From NZQO01 sp964639255 (GTDB lineage: Bacteria > Bacteroidota > Bacteroidia > Flavobacteriales > Flavobacteriaceae), in NCBI GenBank assembly GCA_964639255.1, contig CAZXDP010000004.1:31919-95918 (forward strand): a stretch of 64,000 nt of DNA, given 5' to 3'. Below the pieces are notes generated by a model. The model was not told the DNA's origin, did not search any database, and saw only the letters and a list, made by a program, of their open reading frames with translations. Positions 17,306-26,727 of the stretch are shown here, in pieces; the stretch's first letter is position 1; every line of letters begins with the position of its first letter. The position numbers were made by a program, and so were the translations under genes.

Positions 17306-18163
17306 ATGATTTCCAAAAAACAATTTAATAAGGAAATAGATATCATAATCGCCAATGCCATACGGGAGGATGTGGGCGAGGGCGATTACAGCTCGCTCGC
17401 TTGTATTCCCGAGGAAGCTACCGGCACGGCCAAATTGTTGGTGAAGCAGGAGGGCATCATTGCCGGGGTAGAATTTGCGCGGCAGGTGTTCGAGTATGTA
17501 GACCACGGCCTAACGCTAGATGTAAAGATTAAGGATGGGCAAAAGGTAGCACCCGGCGATATTTGCTTTTACGTTTCGGGCGCCTCGCAATCCATATTGA
17601 AATCGGAACGACTGGTGCTCAATGCAATGCAGCGTATGAGTGCCATAGCGACCAAGACCAACGAATATGTGCGACTGCTCAAAGGGACCAAAACCAAGAT
17701 ATTGGATACCCGAAAAACCACTCCAGGAATTAGAGCCCTGGAAAAGTGGGCGGTGAAAATTGGCGGCGGCGAGAACCACCGCTTTGCATTGTACGATATG
17801 ATTATGCTGAAGGACAACCACATCGATTTTTGTGGCGGCATCACTAAGGCCATTCAGAAAACACAATCATATTTGCGCAACCACAACCTCAATTTGAAAA
17901 TTATCGTAGAGGCAAGAAACCTCGGCGAAATTGAGGAAATTCTAAAAAATGAAGGGGTGTACCGAATTCTAATTGACAATTTCAACTATGAAGACACCAA
18001 AAAAGCGGTGGCCATGATAGGCGATCGTTGCCTTACAGAATCGAGTGGAGGCATAACCTTGGAAACCGCAAGAAAATATGCTGAATGCGGTGTCGATTAT
18101 ATCTCTAGCGGCGCACTCACACATTCGGTGTACAATTTGGACCTGAGCCTAAAAGCAGTTTAA
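17306..18163 (+). CDS. nadC: Nicotinate-nucleotide pyrophosphorylase (carboxylating)
   Basis: 285 residues. Quinolinate phosphoribosyltransferase of NAD synthesis. Recognised by IREDVGEGDYSS, the N-terminal barrel-like half, then ILDTRKTTPGIRALEKWAVKIGGGENHRFALYDMIMLKDNH (the catalytic Lys/Arg/His set), EARNL, and TESSGGITLETARKYAECGVDYISSGALTHS. Its TAA shares one base with the ATG of the BrkB-family gene, so the two are translationally coupled. Confidence 0.97.
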   Translation: MISKKQFNKEIDIIIANAIREDVGEGDYSSLACIPEEATGTAKLLVKQEGIIAGVEFARQVFEYVDHGLTLDVKIKDGQKVAPGDICFYVSGASQSILKSERLVLNAMQRMSAIATKTNEYVRLLKGTKTKILDTRKTTPGIRALEKWAVKIGGGENHRFALYDMIMLKDNHIDFCGGITKAIQKTQSYLRNHNLNLKIIVEARNLGEIEEILKNEGVYRILIDNFNYEDTKKAVAMIGDRCLTESSGGITLETARKYAECGVDYISSGALTHSVYNLDLSLKAV

Positions 18164-19095
18164 TGGCCGTTAGTGAGCAAGAACAGAAAAAAGGCGCCGA
18201 GTCTTGGCCCGTGATTGGGAAACTGGTAACCTTTAGCAAAAGGGTGAAAATACCGGGCGCAGAAGGACTTACACTGTACAACTTAATGGACATTTATGGT
18301 ACGGGGATTATTCAAGGTACCTTTACCTCGAGAGCAGGTTCCATTGCGTTTAGCTTTTTTGTGGCCATTTTTCCGTTTCTGCTGTTTATCCTCAATTTAA
18401 TTCCCATGGTGCCCATTGAAGGGTTCCAAACCCGGTTCCTTGTATTTATCGAAGGACTTTTGCCCCCGCAAACAACAGATTTTTTCTATCCCGTTATTGC
18501 AGACATCGCGGTGAACCCGCGCGGCGGACTCCTTTCTTTCTCTTTTCTATTATCACTTTTCTTGGCAGCCAATGGGGTGAGCGCTATTTTCACGGGTTTC
18601 GAGTATTCGTATCACGTAACGATAAACCGAACATTTCTACGACAATATCTGGTAGCTGTGGTGGTCTCTATTTTCTTGGCACTGTTGTTGTTAATTACAG
18701 TAGGGGTCATCGTGTATGGCGAATACCTAATAAACGATTTAACCGGCAGGGCGTACATTCAAAATAACGTTTTCTGGATATCGGCCCTGCAAATCACGGT
18801 CTTTGTAGTAATGATCTACATCATCATCGCCACCTTGTACTATTTTGGTACGAAGGAAGGAAAAGAATCCAGGTTCTTTTCGGTAGGCGCGCTAATTACC
18901 ACAATGTTGTTTATGGTAACTACCTATTTGTTCGGTATTTACATAAACAACTTCTCAACCTACAATGAGTTATATGGTTCTATTGGTGCACTATTGATAA
19001 TGATGTTTTATATTTGGATAAATTCTAATTTGCTCTTGTTGGGTTTTGAACTGAACATTTCCCTACAACGGCTGCGTGATAAATCGGATAAATAA
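18163..19095 (+). CDS. YihY/BrkB-family inner membrane protein
   Basis: 310 residues with six hydrophobic segments (about 55-85, 115-140, 155-180, 205-225, 240-260 and 270-292). The family signature is SRAGSIAFSFFVAIFPFLLFILNLIP and LLSFSFLLSLFLAANGVSAIFTGFEYSY, then GALLIMMFYIWINSNLLLLGFELN. Family members were once called RNase BN; that is not supported for the membrane protein. Function is uncertain, with transport or envelope roles proposed. Co-transcribed with nadC by a 1-bp overlap. Confidence 0.9.
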   Translation: MAVSEQEQKKGAESWPVIGKLVTFSKRVKIPGAEGLTLYNLMDIYGTGIIQGTFTSRAGSIAFSFFVAIFPFLLFILNLIPMVPIEGFQTRFLVFIEGLLPPQTTDFFYPVIADIAVNPRGGLLSFSFLLSLFLAANGVSAIFTGFEYSYHVTINRTFLRQYLVAVVVSIFLALLLLITVGVIVYGEYLINDLTGRAYIQNNVFWISALQITVFVVMIYIIIATLYYFGTKEGKESRFFSVGALITTMLFMVTTYLFGIYINNFSTYNELYGSIGALLIMMFYIWINSNLLLLGFELNISLQRLRDKSDK

Positions 19096-19117
19096 CAAAC
19101 ACTAATTTTAAAAACCT

Positions 19118-19546
19118 ATGAAAAAAGCAGTATTTACCTTGTTCTTAATGGCTATTTCAATAACGACTCTCAGCGCCCAGAGCGTCTTCGGAAAATGGAA
19201 AACGATAGACGATGAGACCGGCGAGGCCAAATCTATCGTGGAGATTTTTGAGAAAAATGGGAAAGTATACGGGAAGGTGGTGGAAATCCTCAATAAAAAC
19301 CGTCAAGATGCCAAATGTGTCGATTGCCCTGGAGATGACGCTGGAAAGCCAGTTTTAGGCCTTACCATTATTAAAGGACTTGAAAAGGATGGTGATGAGT
19401 ATAACGATGGTCAAATTTTAGATCCTAATAATGGAAAGCTCTACAAATGCTATATAGAATTGGAAAGTAAGGACAAGTTAAAGGTACGCGGATACATAGG
19501 GTTCTCTCTATTGGGCCGCACTCAGTACTGGTACAGAGTAGATTAA
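19118..19546 (+). CDS. Secreted DUF2147 protein
   Basis: 142 residues with a signal peptide at 1-20 (cleavage near LSAQS). Core pattern: VFGKWKTIDDETGEAKSIVEIFEKNGKVYGKVVEI, then KCVDCPGDDAGKPVLGLTIIKGL and GKLYKCYIELESKDKLKVRGYIGFSLLGRTQYWYRVD, matching the DUF2147 beta-barrel family. CVDCP may form a disulfide in the periplasm. The role of the family is not established. It is followed by a terminator, so it closes the nadC unit or stands alone 22 bp after it. Confidence 0.9.
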   Translation: MKKAVFTLFLMAISITTLSAQSVFGKWKTIDDETGEAKSIVEIFEKNGKVYGKVVEILNKNRQDAKCVDCPGDDAGKPVLGLTIIKGLEKDGDEYNDGQILDPNNGKLYKCYIELESKDKLKVRGYIGFSLLGRTQYWYRVD

Positions 19547-19569
19547 TCTATTGTTCATAAATTAATCGA

Positions 19570-19600
19570 AAGGCCGTTCGCTATTTGAATGGCCTTTTTT
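19570..19600 (+). terminator. Intrinsic terminator after the DUF2147 gene
   Basis: Ten-bp stem AAGGCCGTTC/GAATGGCCTT (one G-U pair) with a 7-base loop and a T run. Confidence 0.85.
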
Positions 19601-19694
19601 ATTTTTAAAATGTGGACGCTCGTAGCATTATCAGCACTTTAAATTAGCTGCGTATCGCCACGGCCATGTGACTTGAACCTAGCTATTTTTCGCC

Positions 19695-22145
19695 TTGTAC
19701 TTTATAGACGTAATCCTTCCCATACCGCTCAAACAAACTTTTACCTACAGTGTAACCGCTGAGGAGGCTTCCATACTTGAGCCTGGCATGCGCGTAGCGG
19801 TTCCCTTTGGGAAGACAAAGATTTATACAGGGCTTGTGCAAACATTGCATCAAAAAGCCCCCGAAGGCTACGAGGCTAAATCCATTGACCAAATATTGGA
19901 TGAGCGCCCCATCATCACCCCAATTCAGTTAATGCATTGGCAGTGGATGGCCACCTATTATATGTGCACGTTGGGAGAGGTGGTAAAGGCAGCGCTTCCA
20001 AGCGCCTTTCTGCTTGAAAGCGAAACAGTGGTTACGCTAAACCAAGCAACGAGGGTAGATGAGGAAACCCTAGCCGACGATGAATTTTTGGTTTTCGAAG
20101 CCCTAAAGCACCAATCTTCTCTACATATCAATGATGTTCGATCGATTTTAAATCGGAAAAATGTCGTCAAGATTATCAATCAGTTACTGGATAAGAATAT
20201 TATAGCTGTACAGGAAGAGGTGTACGAACAGTATACCCCCAAAATGAAGCGCTTTGTTAAGCTCACGGCTACATACCGAGAAGAGGCGCAACTGCGCTCG
20301 CTGTTAGATTCATTAAGCAATGCCCCCAAGCAGCGAGAAGTACTTATGAATCTATTCATGCTCACGGCTGGCAAAAAAAAACAGGTGCTGGCTAAGACGC
20401 TACAGGAAAAGAGCCAAGCATCTTCCTCTGTACTGAAATCGTTAGTAGATAAAGGAATATTAGAAGAAATACATTTGCAGCGCGATCGCGTTCAATATTT
20501 TGGAGGGGAAGGTGAGGAGACAAAAACGCTCAATGCTGCGCAACAAAAGGCCCTAACCGAAATAAAGGAGCGTTTCGAAACCCAAGATGTAGTGCTGCTC
20601 TATGGCGTTACCTCCAGTGGGAAAACCGAAATCTACGTCGAGCTCATTTCAGAAATGATACAAACTGGGCGCCAAGTGCTGTACATGCTTCCCGAAATTG
20701 CGCTTACCACCCAACTTATAAAGCGACTGCAGCACTATTTTGGGGAACGGGTATCGGTGTTCCATTCCAAGTACTCGATAAATGAGCGAGTAGAGGTGTG
20801 GAATAATGTTCTGGACAATAAACCGAAGGCTCAAATTGTGATCGGGGCTCGCTCATCGTTATTCCTTCCGTTTCAAAACCTGGGTCTCATCCTTGTAGAC
20901 GAGGAGCACGAGCCATCTTTTAAGCAATACAATCCCGCGCCACGCTACCACGCAAGGGATAGTGCCGTTGTGTTGGGCCATTTGCATGCCGCCAAGGTGC
21001 TTATGGGCTCTGCCACTCCTTCCTTGGAGAGCTATTACAACGCGAAAAATGATAAATATGGATTGGTAACGCTGAAGACACGCTTCGGAAATGTATTGTT
21101 GCCCGAGATTGAGCTCGTGGATATCAAAGAGAAGCACCGGAAGAAAAAAATGACCGGCCACTTTAGCGATCGGTTGCTCGAAGAAATGGAAACAACCCTC
21201 TCGCAGGGTGAGCAAGTGATATTATTTCAGAATAGAAGGGGCTATTCGCCCGTTGTGGAATGCCTTACTTGTGGAGTGTCCCCGCAATGCCCCAACTGCG
21301 ATGTGAGCCTTACCTACCATCAGTATAAAGACCAATTGCGCTGTCATTATTGTGGGTACCATATGGCCATGCAACTTTCGTGCGTTGCCTGCGGAAGCGA
21401 AACGCTGGATACCAAGGGTTTAGGCACCGAACAGGTAGAAACCGAGTTGAAGGCTCTTTTCCCGGAGCATACTGTGGCCCGTATGGACCAGGATACCACT
21501 CGCGGAAAGCACGCATACGGAAAGTTGATAGAAAAACTGGAAGAAGGGGAAATACATATTTTAGTGGGTACGCAAATGTTGGCCAAAGGTCTCGATTTCA
21601 GGAATATTGGATTGGTAGGTGTTATGAATGCCGATAATCTGCTTAATTTCCCAGATTTTAGGGCCCACGAGCGAAGTTTCCAACTACTGCAGCAAGTCGC
21701 CGGTCGGGCAGGACGTACCCAGAAGAGAGGTAAAGTGCTTATACAAACGTACAATCCTTACCATCAAATTTTGCAGCAGGTAAGCGTGAACGATTATGAA
21801 TCTATGTACAAGCAACAGACCGATGAGCGCTACCAATATAAATATCCTCCTTTTTATAGAACCATCCGGATTACTTTCAAGGATCGCAACTTCGAAAAAA
21901 TGAACCAGGCCGCTCGTTGGTTTTCCCAGGCATTGGAGCAAAAATTAAAGGAGCACGTACTCGGCCCTGAGCCGCCGCCGGTGGGACGCATTCGAAATCT
22001 CTTCATCACCAATGTGCTCGTTAAAATACCAAAAGAGCATTCCTTGGGCAAAACAAAAAATTACATCAATAGGGTATGGCGCAGTTTTAACGCCATAAAA
22101 GAATTTTCGAGTGTTCGGGTTACAATAGATGTAGACAACTACTAG
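19695..22145 (+). CDS. priA: Primosomal replication restart helicase
   Basis: 816 residues, using a TTG start: the frame is closed by a stop at 19680-19682 and no ATG or GTG precedes the conserved FIDVILPIPLKQTFTYSV. The N-terminal fork-binding domain is followed by a SF2 helicase with Walker A GVTSSGKTEIY (about 305-315), the DEEH box, and GSATPS. The zinc-binding module has eight cysteines in CLTCGVSPQCPNCDVSL, CHYCGYH and CVACGSE. Motif V/VI is GTQMLAKGLDF and QVAGRAGR. It reloads the replicative helicase at stalled forks. Converges with the LytTR gene with a 4-bp stop overlap. Confidence 0.96.
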   Translation: MYFIDVILPIPLKQTFTYSVTAEEASILEPGMRVAVPFGKTKIYTGLVQTLHQKAPEGYEAKSIDQILDERPIITPIQLMHWQWMATYYMCTLGEVVKAALPSAFLLESETVVTLNQATRVDEETLADDEFLVFEALKHQSSLHINDVRSILNRKNVVKIINQLLDKNIIAVQEEVYEQYTPKMKRFVKLTATYREEAQLRSLLDSLSNAPKQREVLMNLFMLTAGKKKQVLAKTLQEKSQASSSVLKSLVDKGILEEIHLQRDRVQYFGGEGEETKTLNAAQQKALTEIKERFETQDVVLLYGVTSSGKTEIYVELISEMIQTGRQVLYMLPEIALTTQLIKRLQHYFGERVSVFHSKYSINERVEVWNNVLDNKPKAQIVIGARSSLFLPFQNLGLILVDEEHEPSFKQYNPAPRYHARDSAVVLGHLHAAKVLMGSATPSLESYYNAKNDKYGLVTLKTRFGNVLLPEIELVDIKEKHRKKKMTGHFSDRLLEEMETTLSQGEQVILFQNRRGYSPVVECLTCGVSPQCPNCDVSLTYHQYKDQLRCHYCGYHMAMQLSCVACGSETLDTKGLGTEQVETELKALFPEHTVARMDQDTTRGKHAYGKLIEKLEEGEIHILVGTQMLAKGLDFRNIGLVGVMNADNLLNFPDFRAHERSFQLLQQVAGRAGRTQKRGKVLIQTYNPYHQILQQVSVNDYESMYKQQTDERYQYKYPPFYRTIRITFKDRNFEKMNQAARWFSQALEQKLKEHVLGPEPPPVGRIRNLFITNVLVKIPKEHSLGKTKNYINRVWRSFNAIKEFSSVRVTIDVDNY

Positions 22146-22855
22146 TTTCTCATGGAAGCCGTAAGGGCCTCCACCAGATCAGACTTGCGGTTTCGGCTAA
22201 GGGGAAGTTGTTCTTTGTCAAGTTCGATGACCTTGCTATTGTACCGCTCTACCTTTTCCAAATTTACAATGTACGATTTGTGGATGCGTAAAAACCGGTC
22301 GCTTGGCAATAACGATTCAAACGCTTTCATTGTAGACAGCACCACGAGCGCATCGTGCTCTGTAACCAGCTTCACGTAATCGCCCAAGGCCTCGATGTAA
22401 CGCAGCTCATTTAGAAAAACCTTGCGTTTTTTGAGGTTGCTTTTTACGAAAATGAAATCCTCTTCATCAAAGCCTTCATCATTCTTAAGTTTGTAATTGG
22501 TAATCGCCTTGTGCACCGCGTTGAGAAAGCGCTCTTTCGAAATGGGCTTTCGAAGGTAATCGATAGCGTCATAATCGAATGCCTTGAAGGCGTATTTGGT
22601 CTTTCCGGTAACAAAAATAATCTGCGGCTTGTGGGTAAGATCATCCAAAAGATCGAATCCAGATAGTATGGGCATTTCTATATCGAGAAAGATCAAATCA
22701 ATCTCGGTAGTCGCAAGCCCCATCTTCGCTTCAATGGCATTGTTGTATTCTGCCACGAGGTTTAAGGACGGATGGTTTTCAATAAGCTTGACGATGGAAA
22801 GTCGCTGCAGGGTAGAATCGTCTACGATAGCACATTTAAGAATTGGCTTGTCCAC
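22142..22855 (-). CDS. LytTR-family response regulator, orphan
   Basis: 237 residues from a GTG. Receiver domain with Asp12/Asp13 and phospho-acceptor Asp58 (IFLDIEMPILSGFDLL); the Lys in YLRKPISKERF completes the pocket. The LytTR DNA-binding domain is at about 135-235 (FIFVKSNLKKRKVFLNELRYIEALGDYVKL, SDRFLRIHKSYIVNLEKVERY, LPLSRNRKSDLVEAL). No histidine kinase of the LytS/YehU type is adjacent, so the partner must be elsewhere. Upstream is the shared gap with the rpsF operon. Confidence 0.93.
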   Translation of the reverse strand: MDKPILKCAIVDDSTLQRLSIVKLIENHPSLNLVAEYNNAIEAKMGLATTEIDLIFLDIEMPILSGFDLLDDLTHKPQIIFVTGKTKYAFKAFDYDAIDYLRKPISKERFLNAVHKAITNYKLKNDEGFDEEDFIFVKSNLKKRKVFLNELRYIEALGDYVKLVTEHDALVVLSTMKAFESLLPSDRFLRIHKSYIVNLEKVERYNSKVIELDKEQLPLSRNRKSDLVEALTASMRN

Positions 22856-23003
22856 TGGATAGTTAATTTGGTTATAGCAATGATATGGAAAAAATCGATG
22901 AACTGCAAGTAATTTTAACGTTTATCGGAAAAAATACCGTTTAATCTGTTTCGGTAAGAAAAAACTGCCAAATTATGCGGCTGTAAATCTTCGGTAAACA
23001 TAG

Positions 23004-23034
23004 TTTGAAATTATATATAATTATAGTATTTTTG
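23004..23034 (+). promoter_or_regulatory. Promoter of the rpsF-rpsR-rplI operon
   Basis: TTTG at 23004-23007 and TATTTTTG at 23027-23034, spaced by 19 bp, match the Bacteroidota sigma-factor consensus TTTG-N19-TAnnTTTG. The ATG of rpsF is 55 bp further on, leaving a short leader that could host S6:S18 autoregulation. Confidence 0.75.
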
Positions 23035-23089
23035 CACGCTCTTGGCAGAGAGCCAATAGTGTAAACAATAACCATTTAATCGATTTTTT

Positions 23090-23437
23090 ATGAATCATTA
23101 TGAAACTGTTTTCATCTTAAATCCCGTTTTATCTGATGAGCAGATAAAGGAAACAGTTAAGAAATACGAAGATATTCTTGTTTCTAAAGGTGCTAAGATG
23201 ATATCAAAGGAAGATTGGGGGCTTAAAAAACTGGCCTACGCGATCCAACACAAGAAAAGTGGTTTCTACCACCTGTTCGAGTACACCGTAGACGGTGATG
23301 CCATCAATGCCCTAGAAGTAGAATTCCGTAGAGATGAGCGTATCATGCGCTACCTTACCGTAAAGCTTGATAAGCACGCAATTGCTTGGGCAGAGAAGAG
23401 ACGTAACCGTAACAAAAAACAAAAAGCAAACGCATAA
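23090..23437 (+). CDS. rpsF: 30S ribosomal protein S6
   Basis: 115 residues. N-terminal MNHYETVFILNPVLSDEQIKE and WGLKKLAYAIQHKKSGFYHLFEY are S6 hallmarks; RRDERIMRYLTVKLDKHAIAW follows. The C-terminal tail is Arg/Lys/Asn rich. Binds S18 in the platform of the 30S subunit, and its gene lies next to rpsR. Confidence 0.98.
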   Translation: MNHYETVFILNPVLSDEQIKETVKKYEDILVSKGAKMISKEDWGLKKLAYAIQHKKSGFYHLFEYTVDGDAINALEVEFRRDERIMRYLTVKLDKHAIAWAEKRRNRNKKQKANA

Positions 23438-23440
23438 GCT

Positions 23441-23737
23441 ATGGCAACTTTACAACAACAAGCAAAAGGAAAGAAAGACGGAGAGATTCGATATCTGACT
23501 CCGCTTAACATAGAGACCAGCAAAACAAAAAAGTATTGCCGTTTCAAGCGATCTGGTATCAAGTATATCGATTACAAAGATCCAGACTTTTTGGCAAGCT
23601 TCGTAAACGAACAAGGTAAGCTATTGCCGCGCAGGCTAACTGGGACCTCCCTAAAATTCCAGCGCAAAGTGGCAGTAGCCGTAAAAAGAGCACGCCACTT
23701 GGCCCTTATGCCTTACGTAACCGATTTATACAAATAA
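23441..23737 (+). CDS. rpsR: 30S ribosomal protein S18
   Basis: 98 residues, 3 bp after rpsF. It carries KKYCRFKRSGIKYIDYKDPDFLASFVNEQGKLLPRRLTGTSLKFQRKVAVAVKRARHLALMPY, the core of S18. The single Cys in the KYCRF element replaces the zinc-type set of some S18 proteins. Partner of S6. Confidence 0.98.
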   Translation: MATLQQQAKGKKDGEIRYLTPLNIETSKTKKYCRFKRSGIKYIDYKDPDFLASFVNEQGKLLPRRLTGTSLKFQRKVAVAVKRARHLALMPYVTDLYK

Positions 23738-23752
23738 AAAGCAGATAGGAAT

Positions 23753-24208
23753 ATGGAACTTATATTGAAAAACGACGTAGAGAACCTTGGGTTTACAGAT
23801 GACGTGGTTACTGTAAAGAACGGTTATGGTAGAAACTACCTAATTCCCCAAGGACTTGCTATTTTGGCAACTCCTTCTGCTAAAAAGGCGTTAAACGAAA
23901 AATTGAAGCAACAGGCGTACAAAGACCGAAAGGTAGTTGAAGATGCCAAGGAGCAAGCCGCGAAACTGAACAACATCCTTGAGCTTAAGATTTCTGCCAA
24001 AACCGGCGAAGCCGATAAGCTTTTCGGGTCGGTTACCGATGCCGACTTGGCCGAGGCCCTTGAGAAGGAAGGCGTTTCTATAGACAAAAAGTACATCTCT
24101 ATTGCCGGGGGCACTATTAAGCGCACCGGGCAGTACGAAGCTACCATTCGCTTCCACCGCGAAGTTATAGAGAGCTTCACTTTCGATGTGGTAGCCGAAA
24201 ACAATTAA
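23753..24208 (+). CDS. rplI: 50S ribosomal protein L9
   Basis: 151 residues. N-terminal domain MELILKNDVENLGFTDDVVTVKNGYGRNYLIPQGLAILAT, then a long connecting helix (about 42-75) and a C-terminal domain ending in VIESFTFDVVAENN. Last gene of the S6-S18-L9 operon. Confidence 0.98.
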   Translation: MELILKNDVENLGFTDDVVTVKNGYGRNYLIPQGLAILATPSAKKALNEKLKQQAYKDRKVVEDAKEQAAKLNNILELKISAKTGEADKLFGSVTDADLAEALEKEGVSIDKKYISIAGGTIKRTGQYEATIRFHREVIESFTFDVVAENN

Positions 24209-24230
24209 TAGCAATACCAAATAATACAGT

Positions 24231-24268
24231 AAACCTTCCCCAGCATACGGGGAGGGTTTTCTTTTTTT
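24231..24268 (+). terminator. Intrinsic terminator after rplI
   Basis: Eleven-bp stem AAACCTTCCCC/GGGGAGGGTTT with a 7-base loop and a T-rich tail, ending the ribosomal operon 9 bp before the next ATG. Confidence 0.85.
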
Positions 24269-24276
24269 ACTGAAGT

Positions 24277-24765
24277 ATGAAATACGCAAGACTTACCAAA
24301 CAACAATTTGAAGAACTGCACCAAGAGTTTATTACCTTTTTGGCGACACAGTCAATCACCGCCCATGAGTGGGAAGACATCAAAACCAACAAGCCAGAGG
24401 TAGCCGAGGAAGAATTGGATGTTTTTAGCGATTTGGTGTGGGAAGGTGTTTTGCAAAAAGCAAACTACCTCGAGAATTTAGCGCCCCAGCATATGTTTTT
24501 GTTCAAGATTGGAACCACGCAAATGAAGTTGATAGGTGTGAAGATTCTCGATGATACCAAAGATATTACCACTACCGAGGGATATGCTTGGCTACAACAA
24601 AATTTTGCGGGAGATCAGGTGGAGTTCTACACGGCTTCCAAAGATTTTTCAGCAGATAAGCACGCAGATATCTTCAAGTTGGTACAGCAGGGAGCGGTCA
24701 TCACCAAGGGAGAGTTGTATCAATTTTTTGAAAACATTCTAAATTCTAAGTCGAACAACACATAA
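24277..24765 (+). CDS. Small flavobacterial protein (DUF6495-like)
   Basis: 162 residues with no signal peptide or membrane span. Opening MKYARLTKQQFEELHQEFITFLATQSI and the segment AEEELDVFSDLVWEGVLQKANYLENL are, from memory, a conserved flavobacterial family (DUF6495). It is mostly helical with a central strand region (HMFLFKIGTTQMKLIGVKIL). Function unknown. Starts directly after the rplI terminator, so it probably has its own promoter within the terminator region or relies on read-through. Confidence 0.75.
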   Translation: MKYARLTKQQFEELHQEFITFLATQSITAHEWEDIKTNKPEVAEEELDVFSDLVWEGVLQKANYLENLAPQHMFLFKIGTTQMKLIGVKILDDTKDITTTEGYAWLQQNFAGDQVEFYTASKDFSADKHADIFKLVQQGAVITKGELYQFFENILNSKSNNT

Positions 24766-24772
24766 TGTGCCG

Positions 24773-25663
24773 TTAGGCAACTTGCCGCACGATAAAGAAA
24801 CCGTCGTTGCCTTGTTTTTGATACAGCGGCATGAAGATATGGGCGTCCCACCTGCTAATAATGGGCTCCCCGTTATGATGGGCTAACAATGCTCCTTTTT
24901 CTATGGGCTGAAAGTTCTCGTATCCCGGCTCCATATGGAAGGTATCCTTGGGCTGCAAGCCGTGCCGATAAACAATCTCAAATGTTTTTTGTGTCGTCTT
25001 ACCTTTCAGGTACGATACCGATTGGAGTGGTTGTGAAAGCTCTTCGGAATTCAGTTGGCACGCTTCCATAAGCGCCATCCACTGTATTGCCTTTTGGTGT
25101 TCTACCGCCTCCTCGGCGTCGTGCTGTCCCGCTTCAAAAACGAATCCTGTTAATCCTTTTCGGCTAAAATAATCGTCGATGGTACCCGAAACGATATCGG
25201 AGAAGCCACGAATAATATAAAGCGGAAAACGATGCGCCCAAGTGTCGTTACCGCCCTTATCCTGCACTGAAATATAGGGAATGCTCGCCGAGGATGTGGT
25301 ATGGCAATCTAAGAAATATCGCTGGGGAAATTTTTTCTCGTCATACTGTTGCAACACTTTAATAATGTTGAACATTTCCTTTTTTTCGTGGCTGTTCTTT
25401 AGCTTTTGGGAAATATGCTCCTCTTTCCAAGTACGGTTTAAATCTTCGTCTATAAATCGCACACCTCGCTTGAGTCCTTCTTTATTGCCCGCGACCCCAA
25501 CCACTGTTCCCTGTATGGTGGGCCTGCTCTGTTCTAGTTCCGCAAATATTTCCCTAAGCGCAACGAAGCCACTGGGTTCATTACCGTGAACGCCCACGGT
25601 TATAAATAATAGTGGGCCTGGCAATCCGCTACTATATTCACCAATTATCCTATTTACTTCCAT
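24773..25663 (-). CDS. Succinylglutamate desuccinylase/aspartoacylase-family zinc hydrolase
   Basis: 296 residues. M14-like fold: FITVGVHGNEPSG gives zinc ligands His26 and Glu29, LDCHTTSS gives the third ligand His, and FVFEAGQHDAEEAV holds the likely catalytic Glu. The family deacylates N-acyl amino acids. No astABCD neighbours are present, so the substrate is not arginine-derived succinylglutamate. It is 11 bp downstream of an ATP-grasp ligase gene that overlaps a QEGLA metallopeptidase gene; the three form one operon and suggest paired ligation and hydrolysis of an amide or peptide. Confidence 0.88.
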   Translation of the reverse strand: MEVNRIIGEYSSGLPGPLLFITVGVHGNEPSGFVALREIFAELEQSRPTIQGTVVGVAGNKEGLKRGVRFIDEDLNRTWKEEHISQKLKNSHEKKEMFNIIKVLQQYDEKKFPQRYFLDCHTTSSASIPYISVQDKGGNDTWAHRFPLYIIRGFSDIVSGTIDDYFSRKGLTGFVFEAGQHDAEEAVEHQKAIQWMALMEACQLNSEELSQPLQSVSYLKGKTTQKTFEIVYRHGLQPKDTFHMEPGYENFQPIEKGALLAHHNGEPIISRWDAHIFMPLYQKQGNDGFFIVRQVA

Positions 25664-25674
25664 GATTTATCGCA

Positions 25675-26727
25675 TTAATCCATTGTCGCTAATTCTCGGT
25701 TGGAAAGTCCGTCACGGTAATAGCTTTTGTATTCCATCTTCCGCTCAATGGCTTTAATAACTGTTTCGCTGAAGTTGGGATAGCCAATTTCCTCGCAGTA
25801 ATCGAGACCGCCGGGACTTAATACGTTAATTTCAATTAGTTTGTCTTTAACAATATCGAGACCCACGAAAAACAATCCGTCCCTGATTAATTTGGGTGCG
25901 GTAACATCGACGATGCGTTGCATTTCTGGGGTTAGTTTTGCTTTTTCTGCTTTGGCCCCGAGCGCCAGATTGCTTCGGAATTCGCCCTTGTCGTTATTCA
26001 CTCTTCGAATTACGGCCTGTTCGCCATCTTCTTCAAGTATTTTTCCGTTCATTAATATAACCCTTACATCGCCTTTTGAAACCTCTGGCAGAAATTCCTG
26101 TGCGATTATATATCCGTCATTGCTAATGGTTTCCACTATTTGATTGAAATTTTTCTTGTCCTCGTCAATGAGGTACACGTTTTGACCTCCCGATCCTTCC
26201 AAGGGCTTGAGTACCATCTTTTTACCTACCTGCTCCCAAAATTTAAGTAAATCTTCCTTGTTACGCGTAATGAGGCTGTCTGGTTTAATTAGGGCGGGCA
26301 ATTCTTCAAAATATAATTTATCGATAAAAGCGTGCGACATGGCAAAGGCGTCGTTCAATACCAATACACCCGATTGTTGTATCATTCTGGCAAAGGCAAT
26401 GCCGCTATGTTCGGCCCATTGGCGATCTTCGGCCTCCTCTGTAGGATTGTTTCGAAGAAACAGTACGTCCATATCTGCACTGCTTATCACAGTGCTTTTT
26501 AGCGAGCCATCTTGCACTCGCTCCCAGAACTTGGAGATACTTCGCGACTTAGGCTGGGCGGGTACTTTTTTGCAACGCAGGTGTATGGGCTTGTCGTGGT
26601 GAAAGATAAAATCTCCCACACTCATCACGTAAAGGTCGTGCCCACGCTCGTGAGCCTTTTTCATAAGTACTACCGATGTACCGATGGCCTCGGTGCCAAT
26701 TTCGCTAATGACGAAACAAATTTTCAT
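25675..26727 (-). CDS. ATP-grasp ligase, glutathione synthetase/RimK-like
   Basis: 350 residues. The first third is a pre-ATP-grasp Rossmann-like domain (MKICFVISEIGTEAIGTSVVLMKKAHERGHDLYVMSVGDF). The ATP-grasp part has KMVLKPLEGSGGQNVYLI (nucleotide Lys and glycine loop), IAQEFLPEVSKGDVRVILMNGKIL, and LIEINVLSPGGL, which supplies the Mg-binding Glu and Asn. It is commonly annotated as glutathione synthetase, but no gamma-glutamylcysteine ligase is nearby, so the acceptor is open. Its start overlaps the QEGLA gene stop by 4 bp. Confidence 0.87.
   Translation of the reverse strand: MKICFVISEIGTEAIGTSVVLMKKAHERGHDLYVMSVGDFIFHHDKPIHLRCKKVPAQPKSRSISKFWERVQDGSLKSTVISSADMDVLFLRNNPTEEAEDRQWAEHSGIAFARMIQQSGVLVLNDAFAMSHAFIDKLYFEELPALIKPDSLITRNKEDLLKFWEQVGKKMVLKPLEGSGGQNVYLIDEDKKNFNQIVETISNDGYIIAQEFLPEVSKGDVRVILMNGKILEEDGEQAVIRRVNNDKGEFRSNLALGAKAEKAKLTPEMQRIVDVTAPKLIRDGLFFVGLDIVKDKLIEINVLSPGGLDYCEEIGYPNFSETVIKAIERKMEYKSYYRDGLSNRELATMD

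Noticed and set aside
24773..26727. Standard glutathione synthesis
   Set aside because: No glutamate-cysteine ligase is nearby and the ligase sits with two hydrolases, so glutathione is not a safe assignment.
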